A stretch of DNA of 64,000 nt from the NCBI GenBank assembly GCA_031835245.1, contig JAVKOQ010000060.1:124001-188000 (forward strand). Direction: 5' to 3'. Positions 9,256 through 19,954 of this stretch are shown here, piece after piece. Source of the stretch: Balamuthia mandrillaris. Lineage: Eukaryota > Discosea > Longamoebia > Balamuthiidae. Within the stretch, counting starts at the first letter, position 1; every line of letters starts with the position of its first letter. The position numbers were made by a program, and so were the translations under genes. Below the pieces are notes generated by a model. That model was given only the letters and a program-made list of their open reading frames with translations. It was not told where the DNA came from and did no database searches.

Positions 9256-10557
9256 CTATTTGCGAAGAAACTGTTTGTTGACACAGTTACGAGGACCGCT
9301 TTCTCCCGTCAACACTCTCTTTACCTCCAACGCCGCTTTGGTGCGCATCTCCACAAAGGCCTCATCGCTGTAGAACGCCGTGTGCGGCGTGATGATCAAA
9401 TTGGGGACATCCTTCAAGTGGCCATCCACATAGGGCTCCTCCTCCAGCACATCCAACGCCGCTCCTCTCACCCTTCCGTCCTTCAACGCGGCGAGCAAGG
9501 CGGCTTCCTCGATGAGCCCTCCGCGTGCGGTGTTGACCAAGAAGATGCCTTTATCCTCCTCGCCTTTGAGCTGCCTTCGCTCGGGGGAGGAGAGGAAGGA
9601 GAACGCGGTGGAGTCGAGGAGGTGGTGGTTCGTCCTGTCGAGGAGGCAGTGCAGGGAGAGGACATCCGCTCTCACCATGGCCTCTTGCAGCGTGTCCACT
9701 CGCTCTATGCCCAACGCTTTGTCCAGCCCGTCCTCCACGTACGGATCTTTTGTTATGTGTTGTTTTGTTTGTTAACAAGAGAGCAGAGAAGCAGAGAACT
9801 AGAGAGGGAGGAGAGAGAAGGAGAGAGAGAGAGGGGGGGGAGAGAGAGAAAAGGGAACCATAGAAGAGAACTTGGAAGCCAAAAGCTTTGGCTCGCATGG
9901 CTGCAGCCTTTGGTTGGTTTAAAAAAAACAAACAGTTGAGTCAACTCAAAAAGCAAAAGAAGAACGACGGGACAGAACAGAACTGAAAAGAAAGAGAGGA
10001 GAGAAGAAAGAAATCAAGGGAGAACGATGGCGAAGCTGAACCTTTCCTATTTTGCCCAACCCGATAATCACAAAGGTCTTTCCTCTCAACCTGAACAACC
10101 ACAGTAAGAAGAAGAAGAAAAAGAAGAAGAAGAAGAAGAAGAAGAAGAAGAAGAACAAGAAGAACAAGAACAAGAACAAGAACAAGAACAAGAACAAGAA
10201 CAAGAACAAGAACAAGAACAAGAACAAGAACAAGAAGAAAGAACAAGAACAAGAACAAGAACAAGAACAAGAACAAGAACAAGAACAAGAACAAGAACAA
10301 GAACAAGAACAAGAACAAGAACATAAGAGCAAGAACAAGAGACGGACCTAGTGGCGCCATGAGCGCTGTGAGTGGGCCAACCGCCGGTGGAAGAGACCAT
10401 GTTGGCCAGTTGATGGGTCTTGCGCATAAGGTTCAACACGTGGCTCATCGCCGAGTCGGCCACCTCCTCCACGCCATAGTCGGGGACGTTGGCCACCGCT
10501 ATTCCTCTCTCCCCGGCAGCCTTTCATGAACAACACAGTCTGAGAGACGGAGAGAGA

Positions 10558-10594
<37 letters not shown>

Positions 10595-10905
10595 ACAAAC
10601 GGCGAGATCGACAGAGTCAAAGCCAGCCCCTATGCGCACTATCACTTTGGTGTTTTTCAGTTTTTGCTCGATGGTCTCTCGGCCCAACGCAACTACCAAA
10701 CCAAACAGACAGTTGAGTGCTTGGTGAATGTGGTCTATGGAGAAACAACAATGAAAAAGGTTGGGAGCAACTATTACTACTAACCAAGGTGCCAAGCAAA
10801 CACCGCTGACGCCTCTGCGATCTGTTGGTGAAGAACAAGCACCAACAACAAGAAGAAGAAGAATAACAAAAAGCAAAAGGGGGAGAGTGAGTGAAGAAGG
10901 AGGGT

Positions 10906-10936
<31 letters not shown>

Positions 10937-11080
10937 CTTTTCTGTAATCTCAGCCTCCGAGTTCAGCTTCCAGCATTCCACCCGCGCCACCCCATCCAAA
11001 ACCTTTTGCTCAATGTCGGCCTCATCCAGAAAGTCCAACATGACGACCAAGGGCAACGACGAAGGGCCTGCTGCTTCCAT
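9256..11080 (-). CDS. CtBP-type D-isomer-specific 2-hydroxyacid dehydrogenase
   Basis: Seven exons (11080-10937, 10821-10785, 10692-10601, 10520-10348, 10090-10042, 9907-9859, 9746-9256) join in phase to 344 residues. The protein follows C-terminal binding protein / ANGUSTIFOLIA throughout: VIVRIGAGFDSVDLA, GIAVANVPDYGVEEVADS, an NAD-binding GLGKIG (159-164), RAKAFGFQVLFYDPY, NTARGGL with Arg256, DVLEEEP with Glu283, and PHTAFYS with His303, so the R/E/H catalytic triad is present. The Trp that follows the His in animal CtBP (PHAAWYS) is Phe306 here. CtBP proteins are NAD(H)-binding corepressors or Golgi/microtubule factors; the enzymatic substrate is not evident. Four introns carry CT or TTC-rich microsatellites on the sense strand. 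A glyoxylate-reductase-like role cannot be excluded, but the match to CtBP is closer. Confidence 0.93.
10108..10330 (-). repeat. (GAA)n / (GAACAA)n microsatellite in CtBP intron 4
   Basis: On the plus strand about 45 bases of GAA are followed by about 170 bases of GAACAA hexanucleotide repeats, with one GAAAGAA interruption. On the sense (minus) strand this is TTC/TTGTTC, pyrimidine-rich, and ends close to the acceptor at 10091. Confidence 0.95.
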
Positions 11081-11420
11081 CTTCTTCTTCTTCTAATTTG
11101 TTCTGGGAACGTTACCGTCGGGACGTCATGAAAGGAGGAAAGGTGAGGGGTCCCCCAAATCATCACAAAAAGGCAAACAAAAAACGCCTCTTCGTCCAAC
11201 AACGGACACGATATACATAAATCTGTTTTTTTTTTTTTTTTTGGTGTTTTGGTTGTGGCATTGAGGGAAGGGTTTTTTCCACGATCGGTACCAAAGGGCT
11301 GACCAGCACGGGAGATTGGAAACAGGGCAAACATACCATAAGGAACGGAATAAAAGCAACAGAAAAGAGGGCAGGAGTTTCAGTTGAAGCTAAGAGAGGA
11401 GACCGATTCATCAACAGAAA

Positions 11421-13762
11421 ATGGAGGGCGGTCTCTCAGAGTTCCAATTGAAGATGAACGCGGCAAGGCAAAGGGCGGCCTCGGATGCCTCGGCCGGAAG
11501 ATCAGCAGATGGCGGAGGGGAATCAAGGCCAAGGGGAGGAGGAAGTCCAGGCTCTTCCCTATCCAGCACTCCGATCCCTATCCAAAACAAACCAGAAAGT
11601 CGACCTCCTACAAACGGCCCTCCGCACCATGGCAACAATACCACATCCAACTCCTCACCTCCTTTTCCCTTGGGTAAAGGTGGTGTAGGAAACAAGGTCT
11701 TTGGATCTCCGTCCCTTCAAAACGGACCTCCACCTCCTCAAACCTCCTCTCCTCATACACAACCTAGAGGGACTGGCCCACCACCTCCCCTTCCGTCTCG
11801 AACTACAGCTCCTCCTGCAGCTGGAGCTCCTGCTCCTGGTCATGAAACAAATCCATTTCTACCTAACGGTGCTAAAGGAGAAGGTACGGGAGGATTGCGA
11901 TCAAAAGCGAAAATGTTTGTGGACCATACTAAACATAACGCCAACAACGGTCCTATTCCCCCTGTACTTGCTTCACGAGAACAAACGCCTCAACTGTCAA
12001 GCTTGGAAAACGAACAAACACAACCAGGACGTCCAAGCAGAGACTCCCTCCCAGACATGCGCCCTCAAAAGCAACCACCAGAACAGCTGAAACGGAAGGC
12101 CTCCGCTCCAGCACCTTCAAGTTCCGTCTCCCTCAAATCGGGGGATGGTGCATTGGCTTTCAACAAGCCCCTAAGCGAACCAGAGTTTGCCATCCTCCCC
12201 TCGAAATCCAAGGCTCAGAAAGACTCGGAACCTCAACCATCGCCTCCGTTGGCGATCTTTGAGCGTACATCAACAGAGACAACGGCTGCCCCTCCACCAG
12301 TACCTGTACGAGATGGGGTTGGTGTAGTGACCTCACCGAACGCTGAATCTGCGGAGCACAAGAATGAGCACCAAGAGACTCTCGATGAAAAACAGGAAGA
12401 GGTTGCCAGCGAAGAAACGGGGCTCACTTCGATGCCTTCTGAGCTGATCAATGAGGACAAGTCCACCGTTGAAGAACTAGGCGTAGAGGCCATGCTAGAA
12501 GTGCCATGGGCGGAGGAATCTCCTCCCCCTCCTAGGAGCTTCTGGGATGATGTTCCCCTAACGCGTGAGCCTACCTTGTCTTGTGTAAGTAGTTTTTCAC
12601 CTTCGACCTTTCCCTCTTCAACAAAGCAAGTATGAACGTTATGTGTTTAAAAAAAAAACAGGTACAAAAACAACGAGCGACCCCAAAGAATGGTTCCAGG
12701 CGTCCTCCTTCCAGGAGCAAGATCCGCAGAACCGGGGAGGCCAAAACAGCTGGAGGACTTGATAGTTCTCTGTTCGACCCTCGTGCCGGGGCCAAGGAGC
12801 GTATCGTCACTCCTGACTTTTCTCACACGTTGATGCTAGAGGAAACATTGCAGGTAGACTCCCCTTCCGTACAGTCACCGGAACATGCACACCGCCGACG
12901 CACCACCTCCACCCGCAGCCCACGAGCCAACATGGTGAACCAACATGGAGGCAGCCCTCTTGCCACGTCCGACCCATCAAGACCTTCTCCTTTGTTGTCT
13001 GGTTTGCCTCGAGCTGGTTCCGCTATCGCTTCAGGAAGCGGAGGAGGAAGCGATTCAGGCAGCATGCTTCGCAGCTCTTTAGGAGGACCAAGGATTGGGC
13101 AGTTGGGTGGAAGCATGATCATGGCCCCTCCTGGAGGTGGCGGCATGCTTCGTTTGGACAAAGCCGCATTGGGAAATGTCAAGCTTAGACATAATACCCA
13201 CACACAGCCAACAGAGCACGGGGGCGACAGAGGAGGGTCCCCAGAGAGCGGCAGCCGGCTCAAATCAGGACTCTCTTCCTCTTCAGCAGCCTTTGCACCA
13301 CAGGCAATGGATGAAGGGGGTAGTCCCACAAGCAATGATAACAGGAAGGTCAGAATGACGGGCAAAGGAGGTTTGCTGACCAAAGTAATGACCGAGGGAC
13401 ATCTGCGATCTCACCGCAGCCGTTCTTCCACATCGCCTGCCCCTGTCAGGTTACCTCCCAAGTCACCCAACGAGGAGAAGAAGGAGAAGCAGAAGGAAAA
13501 GGACACTGAAGTTTCTAGTTCAAGTGATTCGCCAAAGGAAACGAGAAGCTCTCGTTTCTCACCGTCAAGGCTCAGGAAGAGCAAGAACTCAGATGAGAAG
13601 AAATCCGCTGGTAAGGAGAAAAAGTCGAACAAGGAGCAAGCCCTTCCCGAAAACAACAACAGCAACAGCGACAACAAGAACAACACCAATAACAAGGTAG
13701 AAGGTTCTCAGCCCCCTTGGATGAAGGAGGTCAACGCCAGAAAGGGATTGGTAAAGACCTAA
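11421..13762 (+). CDS. Large disordered Pro/Ser/Gly-rich protein, function unknown
   Basis: Two exons (11421-12584 and 12662-13762, phase 0 junction) give 754 residues. The ATG at 11421 is the first in frame. The protein is low-complexity almost throughout: proline runs (PPPPLPSRTTAPP), Gly/Ser stretches, Lys/Glu-rich tracts and a run of Asn near the end. More structured-looking points are the N-terminal SEFQLKMNAARQRAA helix, a PPRSFWDDVP segment just before the intron and a C-terminal PPWMKEVNARKGLVKT. Proline-rich tracts plus a short amphipathic N-terminal helix recall actin-regulating scaffolds, but I see no certain WH2 or SH3 domain and do not assign a function. Coding status is supported by the long open frame in both exons and a clean GTAAGT...CAG intron. 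Confidence 0.85.
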
Positions 13763-14346
13763 AGTTTGTAGGCGCAGTGTATAGAGGAGTGCGGCTAGCA
13801 ATACCAGGTTGTGATGTATCAGTTGTTGTAATCTATTAACCGCCCTATATTTACCTTGAAAAGGATATCCAAACCATCAAAAATAAGAGAGAGTTGGGAA
13901 GGAGAGCGAAGCAAACGTGAGTAGCCAGACGAGAAGGGAATATGTGAGCGTCATTGACGGAAAGGGATGCGAAAACACATTAAAAGAGAAGAGCGAAGGT
14001 AAAAAGGGACACTCAGACAGAAGTGGAGAGCAGGGGCCACGAAGAGCTAAGAGGAACGTGACAAACAATTGGCGTCACAAGACAAAACCGATTCCTTACC
14101 TTCACCTTAAATGGAGAAGTTGGTGTCTTTTCAGCAAATAACGTGCTGCTTGACCCGACATCTCATCGACTTTTGATCATATCTATCGGAACCGTGCGGA
14201 GGGTAGTTTCCCTTCGCCTAACCAACTCGTTGAGAAAATATATAAGAAGGACGAGGGTATTAAACTGTCGTTTCTTCCTGCCCTTTTGTGCACAAACAAA
14301 AAAGAAAGAGAAAACAAAGCGGAGCGGCTGCTGCCAGAGACATAGA
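13763..14346. other. Intergenic region, no gene seen
   Basis: Between the disordered protein and the ankyrin gene, both on the plus strand. Only short spurious frames are open. It should hold the terminator of the first gene and the promoter of the second; I see no distinctive motif. Confidence 0.6.
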
Positions 14347-14825
14347 ATGACAGGGAAAGAGGGGAAGAGGAACGCAAAGCTGGATGAGAAGCTGTTGGTC
14401 GTGGCGCAGAGGGGACAGCCAAAGAGGCTGAAAAAGGTGCTGAGCGAGGGAGCCAACCCAGACGCCAGAGAACCGGTCGAGCAGTACACCGCGCTTCACA
14501 TAACTGCTGCTGCAGCTCGCCTTAAATGTTCTACAGTCCTCATCGAAGGAGGTAGCTTTCTTTTTGTTTGTTTCCTTTCTGTGGTGAACTTGGAGCTCAT
14601 CTTCCTTATCTTTGGTTTTTGAAGGGGCGGATGTGAACGCGAGGTCAAAAACGGGACACACGCCGCTCCACATGGCGGTAGGGCACAATCATCACAAGAT
14701 GACTAAACGTTTGCTGAAGCACGGCGCCGACCCCATGCTTTGCACCGACAACGACGAGACCTTGTGTCACCTCGCTGCCGTCACAGACGCCAGGATGATG
14801 AAGCTTCTGCTCAGGAAAGGTTAGG

Positions 14826-14866
<41 letters not shown>

Positions 14867-15184
14867 CAGTTTAAGAATACCTTATTGAAACAACGAACAG
14901 GAGTTCCATTTGACAAAGTGGACAAGCTGGGAAGAACGCCGTTGTCCATCGCAGTGGAGGCAGAGAATACGGACGTGATGCAGGTGCTGTTAAAAAAGGG
15001 GGCGGATCCCAACGGTAAGTCCAAAGACAAGCACGGCCCGCTTCACATTGCCGCCTTGAATGGCAGCATGGAAGCTGTGCAAGCTCTGCTGGAGGCAGGC
15101 GCTGATAAGAACCAAAGAAACGCCGTTGGAAAGAGTCCACGCGACCTTTCCTACGATAACATGCTCACCCAGGCTTTGTCTTGA
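14347..15184 (+). CDS. Ankyrin-repeat protein
   Basis: Three exons (14347-14551, 14625-14819, 14901-15184) join in phase to 227 residues made almost wholly of ankyrin repeats. Typical motifs: YTALHITAAAARLKCSTVLIEGGADVN, read across intron 1; GHTPLHMAVGHNHHKMTKRLLKHGADP; ETLCHLAAV; GRTPLSIAVEAENTDVMQVLLKKGADP; and GPLHIAALNGSMEAVQALLEAGADK. That makes six repeats including the degenerate first and fourth. Both introns interrupt ankyrin repeats. Intron 2 has a (CT)n run directly after the donor. Such proteins are interaction scaffolds; no catalytic or membrane segment is present, and the partner is unknown. Confidence 0.92.
14828..14862 (+). repeat. (CT)n microsatellite in ankyrin gene intron 2
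   Basis: Pure CT run on the sense strand inside the 14820-14900 intron. Confidence 0.95.
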
Positions 15185-15429
15185 AAGTAATTCTCGTAAG
15201 TGATTATCACTGCATTGGAGACAACCGAGTTCTCTGCTTTAAACTATTTTTTGATGTAGATATAATAAGTCATTTAAACTTCCATAGCAATTACAACGTA
15301 CTTTACTCGGGCGTTCTTCTTCAGAATAGTAACGGCAAGTGAAGAGAACAAGAAAAGACAAGCGACAGGAGAACAAACAAAAGTCAAAGAAAAGAGGAAA
15401 AGAGAAAAAGAAAAAAGAAAAGGAAGAGT

Positions 15430-15539
15430 TTATGTAGAAGAAGGCTTAAGAACTTGATTATACTTCGGCAATGTTTGGTGAAGTATCCGCAAGTGTCGTA
15501 TATGTATAGCTAGATGTGCCTGTTACAAACCAATTTTAA

Positions 15540-15570
<31 letters not shown>

Positions 15571-15772
15571 AGAGAGAAGAGAGAAGCAGAGAAGCAGAGA
15601 AGCAGAGAAGCAGAGAAGCAGAGAAGCAGAGAAGCAGAGAAGCAGAGAAGCAGAGAAGCAGAAAAAGCAGAGAAGCAGAGAAGCAGAGAAGCAGAGAAGC
15701 AGAGAAGCAGAGAAGAGAGAGAAACAGAGAAACAGAGAAGCAGAGAAAGAGAGAAAGAGAAGAGAGAAGAGA

Positions 15773-15811
<39 letters not shown>

Positions 15812-16668
15812 GACGGAGGAATGTGAGAGAGAATGAACAAAAAAATGAAGCTTCAAAGAAGAAAGAAAGTGAACCTCTTTGGCATCTTCAGCTTTCCTTT
15901 GTGCGTTGCGTTCTCCAAAAACAACGGTTCCATCGGAAACGCCGTCATTACTGCCCACGACAACGGCCATGCCTATCGTACAGCCATTACCTATCACACA
16001 TCCTTCTCCCAGTTTTGCTGATGAGGGCACAACAAAAAAGGAATAGTGTCCCTTTGAGCAAACCACAAACGACAAGAAAGAATAAAGAAACGAAAAAAAA
16101 ACCTTTGGCTTCTATAACATTGTTATTTCCAATCCGTTTGGCGTGCACAACTATCAAAAGGGTCAGGTCAGCGAAGGACGAAGAGTGAGCGGAAAGAGAG
16201 GAGAGACCGGGAGAGAAGGGAGCAGAGAAGAGAGAAGAGAAGAGAAGGAGAGGGCATAGAGAAGCCGAGGAGAGGACCGAGAAGAGAGAAGAAGAGAAGA
16301 GAGAACAAGAGGCAAAGAACGAGAGGAGGTACCGGCGCCTATTTCAATGGCGTTGTTGTCTCCAATCTCAAGGGTTTCACCGGTGGTGGAGCGGTTGTGA
16401 ATGCACGCCAGCTCTTCCACGATATTGTTGCTACCAATGTGAATGGGTCCGCCCTCCGCGATGACCCTGCACTTGGGATGGAGGACCGTGCCCTTGCCTA
16501 TCCGTATGTTGCCCTCCAGCACGGCCGTCTTGCAAACCACTGCCGTCGCTGCAATGGAAACATCACCCACACCATATCTTTGGTTTTTTTGTTCGAAAGG
16601 CTGATTAGAATAAGGAGTGAAAAAATGAGGAAGCGAAGGAAGAAGGTGGAAAGAAAACGTTACTCCAT
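15430..16668 (-). CDS. DCTN6: Dynactin subunit 6 (p27)
   Basis: Pointed-end complex subunit of dynactin, the dynein activator. Five exons (16668-16664, 16577-16333, 16150-16103, 16017-15875, 15519-15430) join in phase to 176 residues (human 190). The protein is a left-handed beta-helix: ATAVVCKTAVLEGNIRIG, GTVLHPKCRVIAEGGPIHIG, NNIVEELACIHN, EIGDNNAIEIG, AKRIGNNNVIEAK and LGEGCVIGNGCTIG match DCTN6 segment by segment. The last exon (LRILHQTLPKYNQVLK) restores the C-terminal helix of the family; it lies beyond a 355-base intron filled with CT and CTTCTG-type repeats, through which a false open frame runs. The first coding exon has only five bases (ATG plus GA). The protein ends convergent to the ankyrin gene. 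Confidence 0.93.
15541..15815 (-). repeat. GA / AGAAGC microsatellite in the last DCTN6 intron
   Basis: On the plus strand GA repeats flank about 150 bases of AGAAGCAG-type repeats. The sense strand of the host gene is CT/CTGCTT-rich. The tract sits inside the 15520-15874 intron and generates long false open frames on both strands. Confidence 0.95.
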
Positions 16669-16927
16669 ATTTTTTTAAAAAAAACACAACGCTGTGGAAA
16701 GAGAGGAGGATAAGGCGATACTCTCTCTCTATTCTTCTTTCTTATGCTTCAGCCTTCGTTCGATATTTTCCATTTCATTTCCGATATTTTAACTGTTGTC
16801 GGTCCTACCCAATAATCGATGATTATTATGATGCACGATCGACAATTGCAAATTTTATTGGCAAAAAAATAATAGAAAGGGCCACAAAAAAAAGCAAGCA
16901 AGAGAGGGGAAGAACAAAAAACGGAAG

Positions 16928-17884
16928 ATGGGAAGTACGTAGCAGCTCTCCTCCTTCTTCGTTTCGGCATTGATTCATTGTCTATGCTCTCTCTGCCCAT
17001 CACGCTTGCTGGTCGTTCACTCGTTCTTACGTTTTTTAAAAAAAAAAATTGTTTCTCTCTCCACCAAAAATCAACTACCGAAAATCCCCCACCCAAGAGC
17101 AACCAAGCCACACCACGACCGCCATTTTGTCGGCTCTGTTGTTCGTGCTGACCCTCTCTGCGTTGAGCTTGTGGGCTCCGGTGCTGGCCTCCACGGAGCG
17201 TCTCACCATCGTGGGTGGTTTCATCAGTTCGCTTCTGTTCTTCTTTGCCCTGTTGGTGCGTCACTTTTTTAAAAATACTTTTATTTTTTTTCTCATTAAT
17301 CGATTGGTGTCAGACAATTGGCAATCTTGAGAACGAAACTGGTTGGATTGAAGGTAAGAAAGACGAGACTGCTTGCTCCTCTCATCTAATCTTCTGCAAC
17401 ACGTAAAATAGTGTTCTTGTGCGAAGCTGTTGCTTTGGTAGCTGCCGCCACTGTGCACCGTGTTTGTGTTACTACTTGGTATGTGGGAACGCTTTGTTTC
17501 TTCTTTTTTCTCTTTTGCTCTGCTTCCCTTCTCTGTTGCTCTTCTCTCTCTCCCTCCCCCTCCCCCTCCCTCTCTCTCCCTCTACCTCTCCTTCTCGACT
17601 TCGCCTCTTCTCGGCTGCAAAGAAGTTTCTCTCTTCTCCTCTGCTATTTCCTTCTTGTCTTTCTCGACAGAACCACCCGATGTAGCCACATTGCTGCATG
17701 CACATTTCCTGTCTGGAATAGCTAAGTCGCCGCACAGGCAAAACATTGCTAACAACACCGCTTCTCTCTCTCTCTCAAAAGCTTCCTCTTCTCCGTTGGT
17801 CTTCTCTACATGACAAACAAGGCCTCACAGAGCATCAACCGTCAGCCTGTTGTGGTTTCTAAGAAGGGCTCTTCTCGCAAGTAA
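16928..17884 (+). CDS. KRTCAP2: KRTCAP2-like oligosaccharyltransferase subunit
   Basis: Small ER membrane protein; in animals KRTCAP2 (KCP2) is an accessory subunit of the STT3A oligosaccharyltransferase. Five exons (16928-16934, 17098-17255, 17314-17353, 17412-17478, 17782-17884) join in phase to 124 residues, close to the human protein. Matching segments: LASTERLTIVGGFISSLLFF, NLENETGW, HRVCVTTCFLFSVGLLYM, and a basic C-terminus (VSKKGSSRK). Three hydrophobic segments are visible. The first coding exon is only seven bases (ATGGGAA) with a strong GTACGT donor; the first 55 residues have no other ATG in frame, which supports that start. Intron 4 is CT rich. A second subunit of the same complex (OST4) lies about 2 kb downstream. 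Confidence 0.92.
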
Positions 17885-18378
17885 ATGCCTTTGAAGCTGG
17901 AACAATGATTTTTTGGAAAAAAAAAGAAAGAGTTCTTTCTTATGCCTCTACTATTTCTCTCTCTCTCTCTCTCTCTCTCTATTGAGAAGTTTTGGGAGAT
18001 TTGCGCAAGGGTTAAAGCAAGCCTGCAACGAGAAGCGAGGGAGCGAAACAGAGAACGAGAGAGAAAGAGAGACAAAGATCAGCAAAGCGGGAGAGCACGA
18101 GCGAAGAGAAGAGCAAGGAGAGGAGAGAAACCATGAGAATGAAATTTCTTCGTTCCTTGGCTTCGTTGCGATTGGACGCCTGCAATTATCCGAGCGTTTC
18201 TGTTCTCCCATTGGGTAGAGATATTCCCCGAAGAGACAGGGGTTGACGCCATGGCCGCCTTTTCGTCAGAGAAAGGCAAGTTATAGGTGCCTTAAATAGG
18301 GTTTGACGAACCAAAACCCCACTCTCTCCAGTTCTTCTTTTTTCAACAAACAACACTCCAACCACAACAACACACACA
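17885..18378. other. Intergenic region with GST promoter
   Basis: Contains the 3' end of KRTCAP2, a short CT run near 17960 and purine-rich DNA, then the upstream region of the glutathione transferase gene. A TTAAATA near 18292 is the best TATA-like candidate. No further gene is seen. Confidence 0.5.
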
Positions 18379-19061
18379 ATGCAAAGCGAAACCCCCCTGA
18401 AGCTCTACTACTTTGGCATCAAGGCCAGGGCACACCTGCCCCTCCTGGTCTGCGAGTATGCCGGCCTGAACTACCAGTGGGTCACCGACTTTGACTGGGC
18501 CACCATGAAGCCCACCACCCCCTTTGGTCAGCTCCCATACTTGGTGGATGGGGACGTAAGTTTGGCTCAGAGCATGGCCATTGCTCGCTACCTTGCCAAG
18601 AAGGCCGGCTTGCAGGGCACCACGGACGCTGACTATGCCATGTCTGAACAGTAAGTAGTGAGCGACTGGCCTCCTTTATTGCATTCTTTCTCTTTCTCAA
18701 TACTGAACTGCTTCCTTTTTCAACAAGACTCATCGAGGAGCAAAACGACATCTACTCCATCTTGGCCAAGGCCAACAACGCTCAAAACAAGCATGAGGCC
18801 TACGATCAGGCCCTCACTGTGGATATCCCCAAGCACCTCGACCTCCTGGAGAAGCTGCTGGGTGAGAGCGAGTACTTTGCCTCCACCGTGACCACCGGTG
18901 ACTTGGCCCTCTTCTCCGTCTTCAACATCATCCTGGACTTTGACTCCAAGGCCTTCGACAACTATCCCAAGCTCAAGGGCTTCTACGACCGCCTGTCTGG
19001 ACACTCTGGCGTGAAGAGGTTCTTGGAGCTTCCCATGCGCCAATACTTGAAGCGCGACTAA
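18379..19061 (+). CDS. Glutathione S-transferase (sigma-like)
   Basis: Two exons (18379-18650, 18728-19061) join in phase to 201 residues, the usual cytosolic GST length. The N-terminal thioredoxin fold reads LKLYYFGIKARAHLPLL, where Tyr11 corresponds to the glutathione-activating Tyr of sigma-type GSTs. GQLPYLVDGD and the glutathione-binding QSMAIARYLAKK follow. The all-alpha C-terminal domain contains ALFSVFNIILDFD and a YPKLKGFYDRLSGHSGVKRFL segment typical of the family. The sequence has unusually high G+C at third positions compared with its neighbours, which fits a strongly expressed gene. It probably conjugates glutathione to electrophiles or acts as a prostaglandin-type isomerase; the substrate cannot be read from sequence. 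Confidence 0.93.
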
Positions 19062-19158
19062 AGCCCACATCAAACAAACATAACTTGGTTTCGTGAGGGT
19101 GTTTGCTTTGTAGTACTCTCTGAGATAGCTTCAGAAGGAAGTGTTCAGGGAGCCGAAG

Positions 19159-19164
19159 AATAAA
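19159..19164 (+). terminator. Polyadenylation signal of the GST gene
   Basis: AATAAA about 100 bases after the stop codon. Confidence 0.55.
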
Positions 19165-19368
19165 CAGACCCCCTTTGTTTTCCCCATGAGCTTCTCGTTC
19201 TTTCTCCCTCCTTGTTTTCCTTCATTCACCCGCTTTGAATTTGTCGATAACTATTCGATGCCGTCGAAAATTATTTCCGCTTTGGTGAATTATTAACCGC
19301 TGTCCGATAAAAAGTAAAAAGAGGGAGAAAGAGTAGCAACAAAGAAGAAAAACAAAACAAGGAGGAGG

Positions 19369-19590
19369 ATGGGCTGGCTGCGAATTAACCGAGACCTGGA
19401 GGAGGTGGGCCACTACCGCGAGAACACGCACAAGTACTACCGCATCACTCCGCGCACGGCCTACCACGCGTTCATCTTCTTGTTCCTCATCCCTGTGGGT
19501 CTTTACGCGGGAGCCCGGGCCAGCTGCATCAAGGGCGACAAGCGCAGCTCCACTCGTCTTATTACCGCACGACCGAGGACCTACCCCTGA
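19369..19590 (+). CDS. Small single-pass membrane protein, possibly a complex I NDUFB4-like subunit
   Basis: An intronless 73-residue frame with ATG at 19369. The N-terminal half is charged (RENTHKYYRITPRTAYH), followed by one hydrophobic segment (AFIFLFLIPVGLYAGA) and a basic tail. The pattern of a RENxxxxxRxxxR block just before a single membrane helix resembles the short plant NDUFB4 (B15) subunits of mitochondrial complex I. This is a weak, length-limited resemblance. GC-rich codon choice and a clean start and stop between two other genes support that it is coding. It could be another small mitochondrial or ER membrane protein. Confidence 0.7.
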   Translation: MGWLRINRDLEEVGHYRENTHKYYRITPRTAYHAFIFLFLIPVGLYAGARASCIKGDKRSSTRLITARPRTYP

Positions 19591-19954
19591 ATACAAAACC
19601 AAAAAACTAGTTTATTCTCTCCCAGCTCCTCTTCACTATTTTTTCTTCATCATCATCAACATTGTGGAAAAAAAAAGCTTGTCAACAAACACAAATCTCT
19701 CTCTTCCTCCCTTTTTTTTTTCAAAAGAATGATTTTGGAGTGCATTATTTTAACCTAGAGTTTGCGCCAAACATTTTTCTCTCTCTCTCTCTCTCTGTTC
19801 TGTTGTGGTTGTGGTTGTTGTTGTTGGTGAGGCAGAAGAAGGATGGTTTGGGGGAGAATTATTTCCCTCCGCTTCCAATGGATAGATTCTTTGTGGTGTG
19901 GCAAAAAGGGAGGAAAGGAACAAAAAAAAAGTAGAAGCAAGCAACGATCTGTCT
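19591..19954. other. Intergenic region between convergent small genes
   Basis: Convergent 3' regions of the 73-residue protein and OST4. It holds poly-pyrimidine runs and a short CT microsatellite (about 19780-19796). No gene is seen. Confidence 0.6.

Noticed and set aside
8890-9939. 349-codon plus-strand frame
   Set aside because: It overlaps the last Sec22 exon out of frame and runs antisense to the well-supported CtBP exon 7.
9941-10360. Leu/Phe/Val-rich frames (about 130-139 codons) on the minus strand
   Set aside because: Translation of the TTC/TTGTTC microsatellite in CtBP intron 4.
15514-16188. 224-codon Arg/Glu-rich plus-strand frame
   Set aside because: It is translated from the AGAAGC/GA microsatellite in a DCTN6 intron.
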